Origin: Pseudomonadota bacterium
GTDB lineage: Bacteria; Desulfobacterota; Desulfarculia; Desulfarculales; Desulfarculaceae
Direction of reading: 5' to 3'
Length of the DNA stretch: 64,000 bases
Assembly: GCA_018902755.1 (NCBI GenBank)
Contig: JAHIQI010000042.1
Location: 32,374 to 96,373 of the forward strand
Below, one piece after another: positions 1 through 8,730 of this stretch (position 1 is the first letter of the stretch; each line of letters starts with the position of its first letter). Both the position numbers and the translations under genes were made by a program. The notes beneath the pieces were generated by a model. It was not told where the DNA came from. It saw only the letters and a list, made by a program, of their open reading frames with translations, and did no database searches.

Positions 1-141
1 AAACCAAGCACTGCCCGGTCCGTAACCAGAACTTAACCAACCCGCCGCGCCCCGGCTGCTCTTGGCAAGGTTGCCCCCAGGCCCTAAAATCAAAATTGAG
101 TCCACCACCTGAACCTGATTATTCGCACGCGAGGACTGAAC
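1..141 (+). other. Upstream region of the first gene
   Basis: No complete gene is visible. The stretch CTAAAATCAAAATTGAG near 85-101 is AT-rich and could be part of a promoter for the CoA-transferase/GNAT gene, but no clear -35/-10 pair is seen. Confidence 0.35.
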
Positions 142-2049
142 ATGAGCGCCATCTACTGGCCGGACGCCTACCAAGCCAAGAAATGCACCGCCGCCCAGGC
201 CATATCCCACATCAAGCGGGGCAAGCGGGTGTTCGTTGGGACCTCCTGCGGCGAGCCCCAGACCCTGGTCAAGGAACTGGCCCGCCAGAGTTGCAACTTC
301 ACCGACGTAGAGGTGGTGCGGGTGCTCAGCCTGGAGACCGCGCCGCTCACCCTCATCGCCGACGAAACCGCCTGCCGCAACCTGAACATCCGCTCCTTTT
401 ACCTTGGTTCGGCCAAGCCCAAGGTGCTCAGCAGCAGCAAGCGCTTTCTGACCCCCATCAACCTCTCCGAGGTGCCGCGGCTGTTCACCAGCCGACAGAT
501 GCCCATACACGTGGCCCTGATCCAGGTGAGCGAACCCGACGACTTCGGCTGGGTCAGCCTGGGGGTGAGCGTGGACGTGACCATGGCCGCTGCCCGCTCG
601 GCAGACCTGGTCATCGCCCAGGTGAACCCGGCCATGCCCCGGGTGATGGGGCGCAGCTTCTTGCACGTCAACGACATCGACCTGGTGGTGGAGGCCCACG
701 AGCCCATCTTGACCGTGGGCAGCCCGCCGGAGTTCGAGTCGGCCAAGCTCATCGCCCAGCACGTGGCCCGCATCATCGAGGACGGCTCCACCCTGCAGAT
801 GAGCCTGGGGGCCACCCATCAGGCCACGGTGTTGGCCCTCAAGGACAAAAACGACCTGGGGGTGCACACCCAGTTCCTCACCGACACCATCTTGAACCTG
901 GTGAGCCGGGGGGTTATCAACAACCGCAAAAAGGGCTTCAACGAGGGCAAGCTGGTTGCCAGCGGGGCCATCGGCTCGGCCAACCTCTACGAGTTCATGC
1001 ACGACAACCCGGGCATCGAGTTCCACCCCAGCGACTACGTGAACAACCCGCTGATCATCAGCCGCCACAACAAGATGGTGGCGCTCAACGTGGCCATGGC
1101 CATGGACCTGACCGGCCAGGCCGCGGCCGACGCCCTGCCCTACAACCACTTCACCGGGGTCAGCGGGGTCATGGACTTCGTGCGCGGGGCCAGCATGGCC
1201 CCGGGCGGCAAGTCCATCCTCATGCTGCCCTCCACCACCCTGGACGGCAAGGCCAGCCGCATCGCGGTGCAACTGGACAACACCGCGGTGGTGGTGCCCA
1301 GGGGCGACGTGCACTACGTGGTCACCGAGTACGGGGTGGTCAACCTGTTCGGTAAGAGCTTGCAGGAGCGGGCCATAGCCATGATCAGCGTGGCCCATCC
1401 CAAGTTCCGCGACAGGCTTTTCCAGCATGCCAAGGAAGCGGGCCTTTTGGGCAGCGAGCGCACCCTGGCCGAGACCATCAAGAGCGTCTACCCAAGGGCC
1501 GTGGAGGAGACGCGGACCTTCGACGGCACCGAGGTGCTATTCCGCCCGGCCCGGCCCACCGACGAGCGCCAGATCCAGGAGCACTTCTACAACCTGGACC
1601 GCGACGATGTGATGCGCCGCTTTTTGCACGAGCGGGTCAGCTTTGCCCGCCAGGACATGCCCGAGATGTTCCAGGTGGACTACATCCACGACATGACCCT
1701 GGTGGCGGTGGTGGGCGAGCCCGGCTTCGAAAAGGTGGTGGCCGTGGGCAACTACTTCCTGGATCCGGCCACCAACCTGGCCGAGGTTGCCTTCTCGGTG
1801 GCCCGCGACTGGCAGAAGAAGGGCATCTCCACCATCCTGCAGCGCAAGCTGGCCAACATCGCTCGCGAGCACGGCATCGGCGGCTTGGTGGCCTACACCC
1901 ACCCGGCCAACCGGGGCATGATCGCCCTGTTCAAGAAGCTGCCCTACAAGGTGCGCTCGGCCTACGACGGCGAGGTGATCACCCTCACCGCCCGTTTCGA
2001 CGAGCCCGCCGAGCCCGCCGGGCGGGCTCCCGCCCCGGTTCACAGGTAG
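142..2049 (+). CDS. Acetyl-CoA hydrolase/transferase fused to GNAT acetyltransferase domain
   Basis: This 635-residue cytoplasmic protein joins two families. Residues about 10-430 resemble the acetyl-CoA hydrolase/transferase family (4-hydroxybutyrate or acetate CoA-transferase type), which moves CoA between short acyl groups; the early GKRVFVGTSCGEPQ and the later FTGVSGVMDFVRGA and TEYGVVNLFGKS stretches are typical. Residues about 465-620 look like a GNAT N-acetyltransferase, with the acetyl-CoA-binding region around DWQKKGISTILQRKL. The ATG at 142 follows a GAGGA. Substrate is unknown. The acetate genes downstream suggest a role in acetate/CoA balance, and the GNAT half could acetylate a protein such as acetyl-CoA synthetase; both are inferences. 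Family assignment is firm, specificity is not. Confidence 0.88.
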   Translation: MSAIYWPDAYQAKKCTAAQAISHIKRGKRVFVGTSCGEPQTLVKELARQSCNFTDVEVVRVLSLETAPLTLIADETACRNLNIRSFYLGSAKPKVLSSSKRFLTPINLSEVPRLFTSRQMPIHVALIQVSEPDDFGWVSLGVSVDVTMAAARSADLVIAQVNPAMPRVMGRSFLHVNDIDLVVEAHEPILTVGSPPEFESAKLIAQHVARIIEDGSTLQMSLGATHQATVLALKDKNDLGVHTQFLTDTILNLVSRGVINNRKKGFNEGKLVASGAIGSANLYEFMHDNPGIEFHPSDYVNNPLIISRHNKMVALNVAMAMDLTGQAAADALPYNHFTGVSGVMDFVRGASMAPGGKSILMLPSTTLDGKASRIAVQLDNTAVVVPRGDVHYVVTEYGVVNLFGKSLQERAIAMISVAHPKFRDRLFQHAKEAGLLGSERTLAETIKSVYPRAVEETRTFDGTEVLFRPARPTDERQIQEHFYNLDRDDVMRRFLHERVSFARQDMPEMFQVDYIHDMTLVAVVGEPGFEKVVAVGNYFLDPATNLAEVAFSVARDWQKKGISTILQRKLANIAREHGIGGLVAYTHPANRGMIALFKKLPYKVRSAYDGEVITLTARFDEPAEPAGRAPAPVHR

Positions 2050-2106
2050 ATTCCCAAGCGCGCCGTCCATTTGCTACAATACCCCTGGATTTTCTGGAGG
2101 TCTTGT

Positions 2107-2388
2107 ATGTCCAGGCCAGTGGACGGCGCCGCACCCGGATCGGGCAGGCGGCTCAAGGCGCGGGTGCGCCGGGTGGTGGGCACCCCCGCTTTCGCGGTGC
2201 TGGTATTCATCATCAGCCTGGTGCTGTTCCATTGGCCCTACCTGGCCGAAGAAGACCGCTGGACACCGACCCACCTGTTCATCACCATGTTCGCGGGCTG
2301 GGCCGTGGTCATCGCCCTGGTCTTCCTGCTCAGCCTGTTCCTGCCCTCCTCCGGTTCGGAGGATAAGAAACCACCCTCGGGCGGTTAG
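2107..2388 (+). CDS. Small two-helix membrane protein upstream of the transporter-kinase
   Basis: This 93-residue protein has a basic N-terminus, a hydrophobic helix at about 29-46 (FAVLVFIISLVLFHWPYL) and a second at about 59-80, ending in a polar tail. The ATG at 2107 is preferred over one at 2071 because a GGAGG lies about six bases before it. The gene stops five bases before the transporter/histidine-kinase gene, so the two are probably cotranscribed. I do not recognise a family by motif. Its size, two helices and position before a sodium:solute-symporter protein parallel the DUF4212 small subunit further downstream, so an accessory-subunit role is possible but only inferred. Confidence 0.7.
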   Translation: MSRPVDGAAPGSGRRLKARVRRVVGTPAFAVLVFIISLVLFHWPYLAEEDRWTPTHLFITMFAGWAVVIALVFLLSLFLPSSGSEDKKPPSGG

Positions 2389-2393
2389 GCGGA

Positions 2394-5300
2394 ATGTTCG
2401 AGAGCCTGACGGTCATAAGCGTCTTCTGCTTCTACATGGGGCTGATCTTCGCCCTGGCCGTGTGGGCCGAGCGCCGCCAGGCAGCCGGGCGCAGCGTGGT
2501 CAACAACCCGCTCGTCTACGCCCTGAGCCTCAGCGTCTTTTGCACCACCTGGACCTACTACGGCTCGGTGGGCTACGCCGCCACCAGCGGCATGCTCTTC
2601 ATGACCATCTACCTGGGCCCCACCCTGGTGGTGATCTTCTGGTGGGGGCTTTTGCGCAAGCTGGTGCGCATCAAGACCAACCACCACATCACCTCCATCG
2701 CCGACTTCATCGGGGCCCGCTACGAAAAGTCCATACCCCTGGCCGCCCTGGCCACCCTGATCGCCCTGGTGGGCACCATGCCCTACATTGCCCTCCAGCT
2801 GAAGGCGGTGCTCACCACCTTCGACATGATCACCCACGACACCGGGGTGGCCAGCGCCTGGATCGGCAGCCACGTGGGGCCCATCGTGCTGGCGTTGATG
2901 GTGGTGTTCACCATCATCTTCGGGGTGCGCCGTCTGGACCCCACCGAGCGCCACGAAGGCATCGTCATGGCCGTGGCCGCCGAGGGCCTGGTCAAGCTGG
3001 TGCTGTTCATGGCCGCCGGGGTGTTCGTTGTCTACTACCTCTTCGACGGCTTCGGCGATATCTTCACCCGCTACTCCGCCCTCACCGAGACCCCGGCCGG
3101 GATGGGGCTAAAGCCCAAAAGCATCGGCTTCATCACCTGGGGCAGCTATTTGATCCTGGCGGCCAGCGCGGTCTTGTTTCTGCCCCGCCAGTTCCACATC
3201 GCGGTGGTGGAAAACCAGCACGAAGACCACATCAAAAAAGCGATGTGGATGTTCCCCCTGTACATGCTGCTCATTACCATCTTCGCCTACCCCATCGCCC
3301 TGGCCGGGCTCATCACCGGCCTGCCGGTGCACCAGGCCGACACCTTCGTGTTGCAGCTCCCCCTCAGGAGCGGCCATTCCCTCTTGACCCTGCTGGTGTT
3401 CCTGGGCGGTTTCAGCGCGGCCACCAGCATGGTGCTCATCACCGCCATGACCATGGCCACCATGATCAGCAACCACCTGCTGTTGCCCCTGGTGGACTGG
3501 ATCCCCGCCCTGGGCTTCATCGAGCGCCACCTGCTCAAGTCCCGCTGGCTGGCGGTGACCTGCTTTATCCTCATGGGCTACTGGTTCGAGCGTCTGGTAG
3601 GGGGCCAGGTGATGTTGGTGAACATCGGCATCATCTCCTTCGCGGCGGTGCTCCAGTTCGCCCCGGCCATCGTGGGGGGCATCTTCTGGCGCCAGGCCAA
3701 CAGCCGTGGCGCCATGTGGGGCCTGTTCGCCGGGGCCATGGTGTGGGCCTACACCATGCTCCTGCCCGCCCTGGTCACCGGCGGCTGGTTCTCCCCCCAC
3801 CTGATCACCGAAGGCCCCTGGCACCTGAGCTTCCTCAGGCCGGAGCAGCTCTTCGGGGTCAGCGGCATGGACCCGGTGAGCCACAGCGTGTTCTGGAGCC
3901 TGCTGGCCAACCTGGGCCTCTACATCCTGGGTTCCCTGACCCAGCGGCCCAACCAGCAGACCCAGCGCGATGCCGAGGCTTTCGTGGGGGCGCTCATCGA
4001 CGAGGCGGTGCTCAGCCGGGGAGGCCGTCACGAGGCCTACATAAGCCTGCCGGACAAGCGGCGGCGCATCGAGGCCCTCTTGCTGCGCTACTTCGAGCCC
4101 GCCGGAGCGGCGGCGGTCACCGAAAAATGCCTGCGTGAAACCGGGCTCATGGACCGGGAGCGCATCTCCATCACCGAGTTGGCCGAGCTGTACAACGAGG
4201 CGGAGAAGAACCTGGCCGGCGTGGTGGGCACCGCCGGAGCCCACCGCACCCTCACCTCGGCCGGGGTGTTCACCCCCCGGGAAAGCCAGGAGCTGAGCGA
4301 GGTCTACGGCGAGATTTTGGCCGGCCTCAGGGCCCGGCCCGAGGATCTGAAGCGGCGCATCAACTTCCTGCAGGAGCGCCACGAGCTGGCTAACCGCCAC
4401 GCCGAGGAACTGGAGGAAAAGGTGGCCGAGTTGCAAAACCAGATCTTGCGGCGCAAGATGGCCGAGCAGCAACTCCGGGAGAGCGAGGAGCGCTACCGCA
4501 CGGCCATCGAGTATTCCAACGACGGGGTGGTGCTGATCAAGGACAACATCCTGTGGTACGTGAACCACAAGTTCGCCGAGATGTTCGGTTACGCCTCCCG
4601 GCGGGAGATCGTGGGCCGCTCCCTGACCACCATCGTGCACCCCCAGGACCGGGACCGGGTGGTGGCGATCAGCGGCGCCCGCCGCGACGGCCACCTCTCC
4701 CCGGCCCGCTACGACTTCAAGGGCCTGCGCAAGGACGGCACCTCCCTGTTCATCGCGGTCAGCGCCACCAGCGTGCTCTACAAAGGGCGCACCGTGAACC
4801 TGGCCTACCTGCGCGACGTCACCGATCGGCGGCGGCACGAAGACGAAATTCGCCAGCTGTCGCGCAGGCTTATCCAGGGAAGCGAGGACGAGCGCAAGCG
4901 CCTGGCCGCCGACCTGCACGACGAGTTCGGCCAGTCGCTCTCCGCCCTGCACCTGGGGGTGCGCTCCCTGGCGGGCTCCCTGCCCCAGCAGCTCGCCGAG
5001 CAACTGACCCACTGCGAGTCGCTGACCAACATCATCGAAGAGCTGGCCGAGAACGTGCGCAAGATAAGTAGCGACCTTCGGCCGGACATGCTGGACCACC
5101 TGGGGCTGATCCCCACCCTGGAGTGGTACGTGCGCGAATTGGCCCAACGGGCCCCCCTGGACATCAAGTTCGAAGCGGTCGGTTTCAAAAGAAGACTTGA
5201 CCCCAGGGTTGAGATCGTCTTGTATCGTATTATGCAGGAAGCTCTGAACAACGTGGTCAAGCACGCCCAGGAGGACCAGGTGAGCATCCGCCTGACCTAC

Positions 5301-5558
5301 AGCCACCCCACGGCCATCATGGTTATCAGCGACAACGGCAAGGGCTTCGACCCCTCGGACCTGCACCCGGACATGGAGCGCCGCCAGGGCATCGGGCTCA
5401 TCAGCATGCGCGAACGGGTGGCCTCGGTGGGCGGGTCCATCGACATCCGTTCCGCGCCCGGCAAAGGCTGCACCATACGGGTGGCCCTACCCGAGCGACC
5501 GCCCTTGGAAAGCGAGCAAACCCTGGAAGACCAGCCCCGGAGCTGGAGGGAAGCTTGA
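2394..5558 (+). CDS. Sodium:solute symporter-PAS-histidine kinase fusion
   Basis: This 1054-residue membrane sensor begins with a sodium/solute symporter (SLC5/PutP-like) domain of about 13 helices (residues 1-520). A cytoplasmic linker and coiled coil (about 640-690), a PAS domain (about 695-815), and a HisKA_3/HATPase_c kinase module follow. The phosphoacceptor is probably H842 in DLHDEFGQSLSALHLG; the ATP-binding N, G1 and G2 boxes are seen as EALNNVVKHA, DNGKGFD and GIGLISMRERV. CbrA-type proteins also carry a symporter domain but usually have a HisKA dimerisation domain; this one has the NarX/DegS-type domain, matching the NarL-type regulator whose TTG start overlaps its stop. It probably senses a transported organic acid, perhaps acetate, and may or may not transport. 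Confidence 0.88.
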   Translation: MFESLTVISVFCFYMGLIFALAVWAERRQAAGRSVVNNPLVYALSLSVFCTTWTYYGSVGYAATSGMLFMTIYLGPTLVVIFWWGLLRKLVRIKTNHHITSIADFIGARYEKSIPLAALATLIALVGTMPYIALQLKAVLTTFDMITHDTGVASAWIGSHVGPIVLALMVVFTIIFGVRRLDPTERHEGIVMAVAAEGLVKLVLFMAAGVFVVYYLFDGFGDIFTRYSALTETPAGMGLKPKSIGFITWGSYLILAASAVLFLPRQFHIAVVENQHEDHIKKAMWMFPLYMLLITIFAYPIALAGLITGLPVHQADTFVLQLPLRSGHSLLTLLVFLGGFSAATSMVLITAMTMATMISNHLLLPLVDWIPALGFIERHLLKSRWLAVTCFILMGYWFERLVGGQVMLVNIGIISFAAVLQFAPAIVGGIFWRQANSRGAMWGLFAGAMVWAYTMLLPALVTGGWFSPHLITEGPWHLSFLRPEQLFGVSGMDPVSHSVFWSLLANLGLYILGSLTQRPNQQTQRDAEAFVGALIDEAVLSRGGRHEAYISLPDKRRRIEALLLRYFEPAGAAAVTEKCLRETGLMDRERISITELAELYNEAEKNLAGVVGTAGAHRTLTSAGVFTPRESQELSEVYGEILAGLRARPEDLKRRINFLQERHELANRHAEELEEKVAELQNQILRRKMAEQQLRESEERYRTAIEYSNDGVVLIKDNILWYVNHKFAEMFGYASRREIVGRSLTTIVHPQDRDRVVAISGARRDGHLSPARYDFKGLRKDGTSLFIAVSATSVLYKGRTVNLAYLRDVTDRRRHEDEIRQLSRRLIQGSEDERKRLAADLHDEFGQSLSALHLGVRSLAGSLPQQLAEQLTHCESLTNIIEELAENVRKISSDLRPDMLDHLGLIPTLEWYVRELAQRAPLDIKFEAVGFKRRLDPRVEIVLYRIMQEALNNVVKHAQEDQVSIRLTYSHPTAIMVISDNGKGFDPSDLHPDMERRQGIGLISMRERVASVGGSIDIRSAPGKGCTIRVALPERPPLESEQTLEDQPRSWREA

Positions 5559-6229
5559 GTCCAAAGACCATCAAGGTCCTCATAGCCGACGATCACGCCA
5601 TCGTGCGCGAGGGCATCCGCCAACTGGTGGGAGCCCAGGAGGACATGGAGGTGGTGGGCGAGGCCGGCGACGGCCTGGAGGCCCTGGAGATGACCAAGTC
5701 GCTAAGGCCCGACGTGCTGCTTTTGGACATCGCCATGCCCGGGGTCAGCGGCCTGGAGGCGGTGAACCTCATCAAGGATGCGGTGCCCACCTGCCAGGTG
5801 GTGGTGCTTACCATGCACAGCAAGGACACCTTCGTGCACCGGGTCCTGGACGGCGGGGCCCTGGGTTACGTGCTCAAGGCGTCGCCCACCGAGGACGTGA
5901 TCAAGGCGGTGCGCGCCGCCCACCAGGGAGAGTATTTCCTCAGCTCCAAGATCAAGGCCGAGGTGGTCAACGCCTATCTGGACAGCCGCAAGCAGGCCCC
6001 GGCGGTGAAGGGCTACGACCTCTTGTCCGAGCGCGAACAGCAGGTTTTCCGCCTGGTGGCCGAGGGCAACAGCACCAACCAGATCGCCGACGTACTCTGC
6101 GTCAGCCCCAAGACGGTGGAGAAGCACCGCACCAACATCATGAAAAAGCTGGGGCTCAAGGACCGCCTGGAACTGGTCAAGATGGCCATCCGCATAGGCA
6201 TAATCGACCCGCAACTCTGGGACAATTAG
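5555..6229 (+). CDS. NarL/FixJ-family response regulator
   Basis: This 224-residue regulator has a receiver domain (residues 5-125) with the acidic pair in IADDHA, phosphoacceptor D58 in LLLDIAMPG and a conserved lysine in YVLKASP. A LuxR-type helix-turn-helix follows at about 155-215 (LSEREQQVFRLVAEGNSTNQ, then SPKTVEKHRTNIMKKLG). The TTG start overlaps the kinase stop as TTGA and is preceded by GGAGGG, which indicates translational coupling. HisKA_3 kinases normally pair with NarL-type regulators, so it is very probably the cognate partner. The nearest likely target is the DUF4212/symporter operon 332 bases downstream, but no binding site was identified. Confidence 0.92.
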   Translation: MSPKTIKVLIADDHAIVREGIRQLVGAQEDMEVVGEAGDGLEALEMTKSLRPDVLLLDIAMPGVSGLEAVNLIKDAVPTCQVVVLTMHSKDTFVHRVLDGGALGYVLKASPTEDVIKAVRAAHQGEYFLSSKIKAEVVNAYLDSRKQAPAVKGYDLLSEREQQVFRLVAEGNSTNQIADVLCVSPKTVEKHRTNIMKKLGLKDRLELVKMAIRIGIIDPQLWDN

Positions 6230-6306
6230 CCCACTAGGGGTGCTCCCCCCACCGACTTTGTGAAAAAGTAGGGCCTTCCCCCCCATAATTACGGGTTTTC
6301 CCCCAT

Positions 6307-6327
6307 GGCCCCCGGCGGGGCCCTTTT
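6307..6327 (+). terminator. Probable terminator of the two-component operon
   Basis: A GGCCCC/GGGGCC stem with a four-base loop is followed by CTTTT, about 80 bases after the response-regulator stop. The stem is short and GC-rich and the T-run is only four, so termination strength is uncertain. The rest of 6230-6561 contains no convincing gene: a possible 75-codon frame ending at 6561 has poor composition and I treat it as the untranslated leader and promoter region of the symporter operon. Confidence 0.45.
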
Positions 6328-6561
6328 CCTACCATGATGCTCAGGGAAGCTGGCCTCGCATCCGTAGCGGCCGTAAAGGCGCGGGGCGTCGCACAGGCAG
6401 ACGTCTCCACCATTGAAGGGCTCCGAAAATCGGCGGGCCCCTTTCATATAGCCGCTTCCCGCCCCATCGCCCGCCGCTTTCAGCCCTTCGCGCCAGGCCG
6501 CCGCAGGCCGGCCATCCCCATAGAGCCGAGTAAGCTACGACTCTCGGGAAAGGAGGGCTAG

Positions 6562-6813
6562 GTGAGTAAAGATCGCAAGGAGTATTGGCGCAAGAACCTA
6601 CGCATAATGGCGTGGCTTCTTGCAGTATGGGCCTTTGTGTCCTATGGGCTTGGGATCATCTTGGTAAACCCGCTCAACCATATCCACTTGGGTGGGTTCC
6701 CCCTGGGCTTCTGGTTCGCGCAGCAGGGCTCCATCTACGTATTCGTGGTGCTCATCCTTGTTTACTGCAAGCTGATGCGCAAACTTGACCGCGAATACGA
6801 TGTGGATGAATAG
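6562..6813 (+). CDS. DUF4212 protein, putative sodium:solute symporter small subunit
   Basis: This 83-residue inner-membrane protein matches the DUF4212 family by size and pattern: a basic N-terminus with YWRKNLRIM, a first helix around LLAVWAFVSYGLGIIL, the motif PLGFWFAQQGSIYVFVVLI, and a charged C-terminus (LDREYDVDE). The family is almost always encoded directly upstream of an acetate-type sodium:solute symporter, as here with a ten-base gap. The start is a GTG at 6562 with AAAGGAGGG a few bases before it. It is thought to be an accessory subunit of the symporter; its mechanism is not established. Confidence 0.9.
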   Translation: MSKDRKEYWRKNLRIMAWLLAVWAFVSYGLGIILVNPLNHIHLGGFPLGFWFAQQGSIYVFVVLILVYCKLMRKLDREYDVDE

Positions 6814-6823
6814 GGGGTAAGTC

Positions 6824-8617
6824 ATGGGTATTCTAGGCTGGACTTACGTATTCGTCGGACTCACCTTTGCCCTTTACATCTATGTGGCCTGGCGGTCCCG
6901 CGTCTCCGACACCAAGGGCTTCTACGTCGCGGGCATGGGCGTGCCTCCGGTGGCCAACGGCATGGCCACGGCGGCGGACTGGATGAGCGCGGCAAGCTTC
7001 ATCTCCATGGCCGGACTCATCAGCTTCCTCGGCTATCCTGGGGCCTACTACCTGATGGGCTGGACCGGCGGCTATGTGCTGCTGGCCCTGTTGCTGGCCC
7101 CATACCTTCGCAAATTCGGAAAGTACACGGTGCCCGACTTCGTCGGCGACCGTTACTATTCCAACGCGGCTCGCCTGGTGGCCGCGGCATGTACCGTGTT
7201 CGTGTCCTACACCTACGTCTGCGGCCAGATGCGCGGCGTGGGCGTGGTCTTCAGCCGCTTTTTGGAGGTGGACATCAACACCGGTGTCATCATCGGTATG
7301 TGTATCGTGTTCATCTACGCGGCCCTGGGCGGCATGAAGGGAATCACCTGGACCCAGGTGTGTCAGTACTGCGTGCTGATCCTCGCCTACCTGATTCCCG
7401 CCATCGCCATCTCCATGAAGGTCACCGGGATTCCCATTCCCCAGATCGGCTTCGGCGCCACCATTGCCGCCGGACACCCCGATGCGGGCAAGTACCTGCT
7501 GGACACCCTGAACATCATAGCTAAAGATTTAGGGTTTGTGCAGTACACGGCGACCTTTGCCACGGTGAACACCAACATGCTCAACGTGCTGTGCATCACC
7601 TTCGCCCTGATGGTGGGCACCGCCGGTCTGCCTCACGTCATCATCCGTTTCTACACGGTGCCCGGCGTGCGTCAGGCCCGGGCCAGCGCCGGCTGGGCCC
7701 TGCTGTTCATCGCCATCCTCTACACCACCGCCCCCGCCGTGGCGGCCTTCGCCCGCTACAACATGGTGAACACCTTGAATGACAAGCCATACATTGAGCG
7801 GCCCCAATGGTATACCAACTGGCAGAAGCCCGGCCTGGTGGCCTGGGTGGACAAGAACGGGGACGGTATCATCCAATACCGTCCGGGCGCGCCCTTTGTG
7901 GGCCGGCCTGACTTCAAGATAGTCGACGGCAAGCGGACCCTGGGCAAGTACGGCCAGCCCCTGCTGAACAACAAGATCACCACCAACAAAAACGAGCTTT
8001 ACGTGGACCGGGATATCATGGTGTTGGCCAGCCCGGAGATCGGAGGCCTGTCCGCCTGGGTGGTCGGCCTGGTTGCGGCCGGTGGTTTGGCAGCCGCCTT
8101 GTCCACCGCGGCCGGCCTGCTGCTTGCGGTGTCGTCCTCCATCAGTCACGACTTCTACTATCGAATCATTAACCCGCAGGCCACGGAGAAGCAGCGCGTG
8201 CTGGTGGCCCGTATCTTCATCGGTCTGGCCATCGTTTTGGCCGGTTACTTCGGCATCTACCCTCCAGCGTTCGTGGCCCAGGTGGTGGCCTTCGCCTTCG
8301 GCTTGGCTGCCTCGAGCATCTTCCCGGTCATCTTGCTGGGTATCTTCAGCAAGAAGGCCACCCGGGAAGGCGCCATCTGCGGCATGGTCGCGGGTATCCT
8401 GTTCACCGGTATCTACATCATCCAGACCAAGTTCATGGGTGTGGGAAACTGGTTCCTGGGCATCACCCCCGAGGGTATCGGCACCATCGGCATGATCATC
8501 AACTTGGTGATCACTATGGTGGTCAGCTCCTTCACCAAGGAGCCGCCTCCGGAGATCCAGGAGCTGGTGGAGAGCGTGCGCATTCCCAGGGGCTCCGGCG
8601 AGGCCACGGACCACTAG
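6824..8617 (+). CDS. Sodium:solute symporter, acetate-type (VC_2705 subfamily)
   Basis: This 597-residue protein has about 13 membrane helices and the SLC5/ActP fold. Early signatures include FYVAGMGVPPVANGMATAAD and WMSAASFISMAGLI. A polar insertion at about residues 325-405, including DKNGDGIIQYRPG, is characteristic of the VC_2705 subfamily that partners DUF4212. The probable function is sodium-coupled uptake of acetate or a similar monocarboxylate. The neighbouring kinase with a related transporter domain and the acetyl-CoA synthetase at 11634-13622 support acetate, although substrate cannot be proved from sequence. The ATG follows a GGGGTAAGTC and the gene ends before a strong terminator. 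Confidence 0.9.
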   Translation: MGILGWTYVFVGLTFALYIYVAWRSRVSDTKGFYVAGMGVPPVANGMATAADWMSAASFISMAGLISFLGYPGAYYLMGWTGGYVLLALLLAPYLRKFGKYTVPDFVGDRYYSNAARLVAAACTVFVSYTYVCGQMRGVGVVFSRFLEVDINTGVIIGMCIVFIYAALGGMKGITWTQVCQYCVLILAYLIPAIAISMKVTGIPIPQIGFGATIAAGHPDAGKYLLDTLNIIAKDLGFVQYTATFATVNTNMLNVLCITFALMVGTAGLPHVIIRFYTVPGVRQARASAGWALLFIAILYTTAPAVAAFARYNMVNTLNDKPYIERPQWYTNWQKPGLVAWVDKNGDGIIQYRPGAPFVGRPDFKIVDGKRTLGKYGQPLLNNKITTNKNELYVDRDIMVLASPEIGGLSAWVVGLVAAGGLAAALSTAAGLLLAVSSSISHDFYYRIINPQATEKQRVLVARIFIGLAIVLAGYFGIYPPAFVAQVVAFAFGLAASSIFPVILLGIFSKKATREGAICGMVAGILFTGIYIIQTKFMGVGNWFLGITPEGIGTIGMIINLVITMVVSSFTKEPPPEIQELVESVRIPRGSGEATDH

Positions 8618-8654
8618 GAAGAAACGAGACCCGCAAGACGTGAAAACCCCAGCC

Positions 8655-8690
8655 AGGGCGCACCGGAGCTATCCGGTGCGCCCTGCTTTT
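8655..8690 (+). terminator. Rho-independent terminator after the symporter
   Basis: A perfect 12-base stem (AGGGCGCACCGG pairing with CCGGTGCGCCCT) with a six-base loop is followed by GCTTTT. It lies 38 bases after the symporter stop and 40 bases before the next start, which separates the two transcription units. Confidence 0.85.
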
Positions 8691-8730
8691 GGCTTGCCCA
8701 CCGGCCCGCTATGCATCTAAAGTGAGGACC

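Noticed and set aside
3108..5366. A very long open frame antisense to the transporter-kinase gene
   Set aside because: It mirrors the real gene in GC-rich codons, has extreme His/Gln/Gly content and no recognisable domain.
6334..6561. A 75-codon frame directly before the DUF4212 gene
   Set aside because: It has a biased, low-similarity composition, no ribosome binding site, and overlaps the expected promoter and leader.
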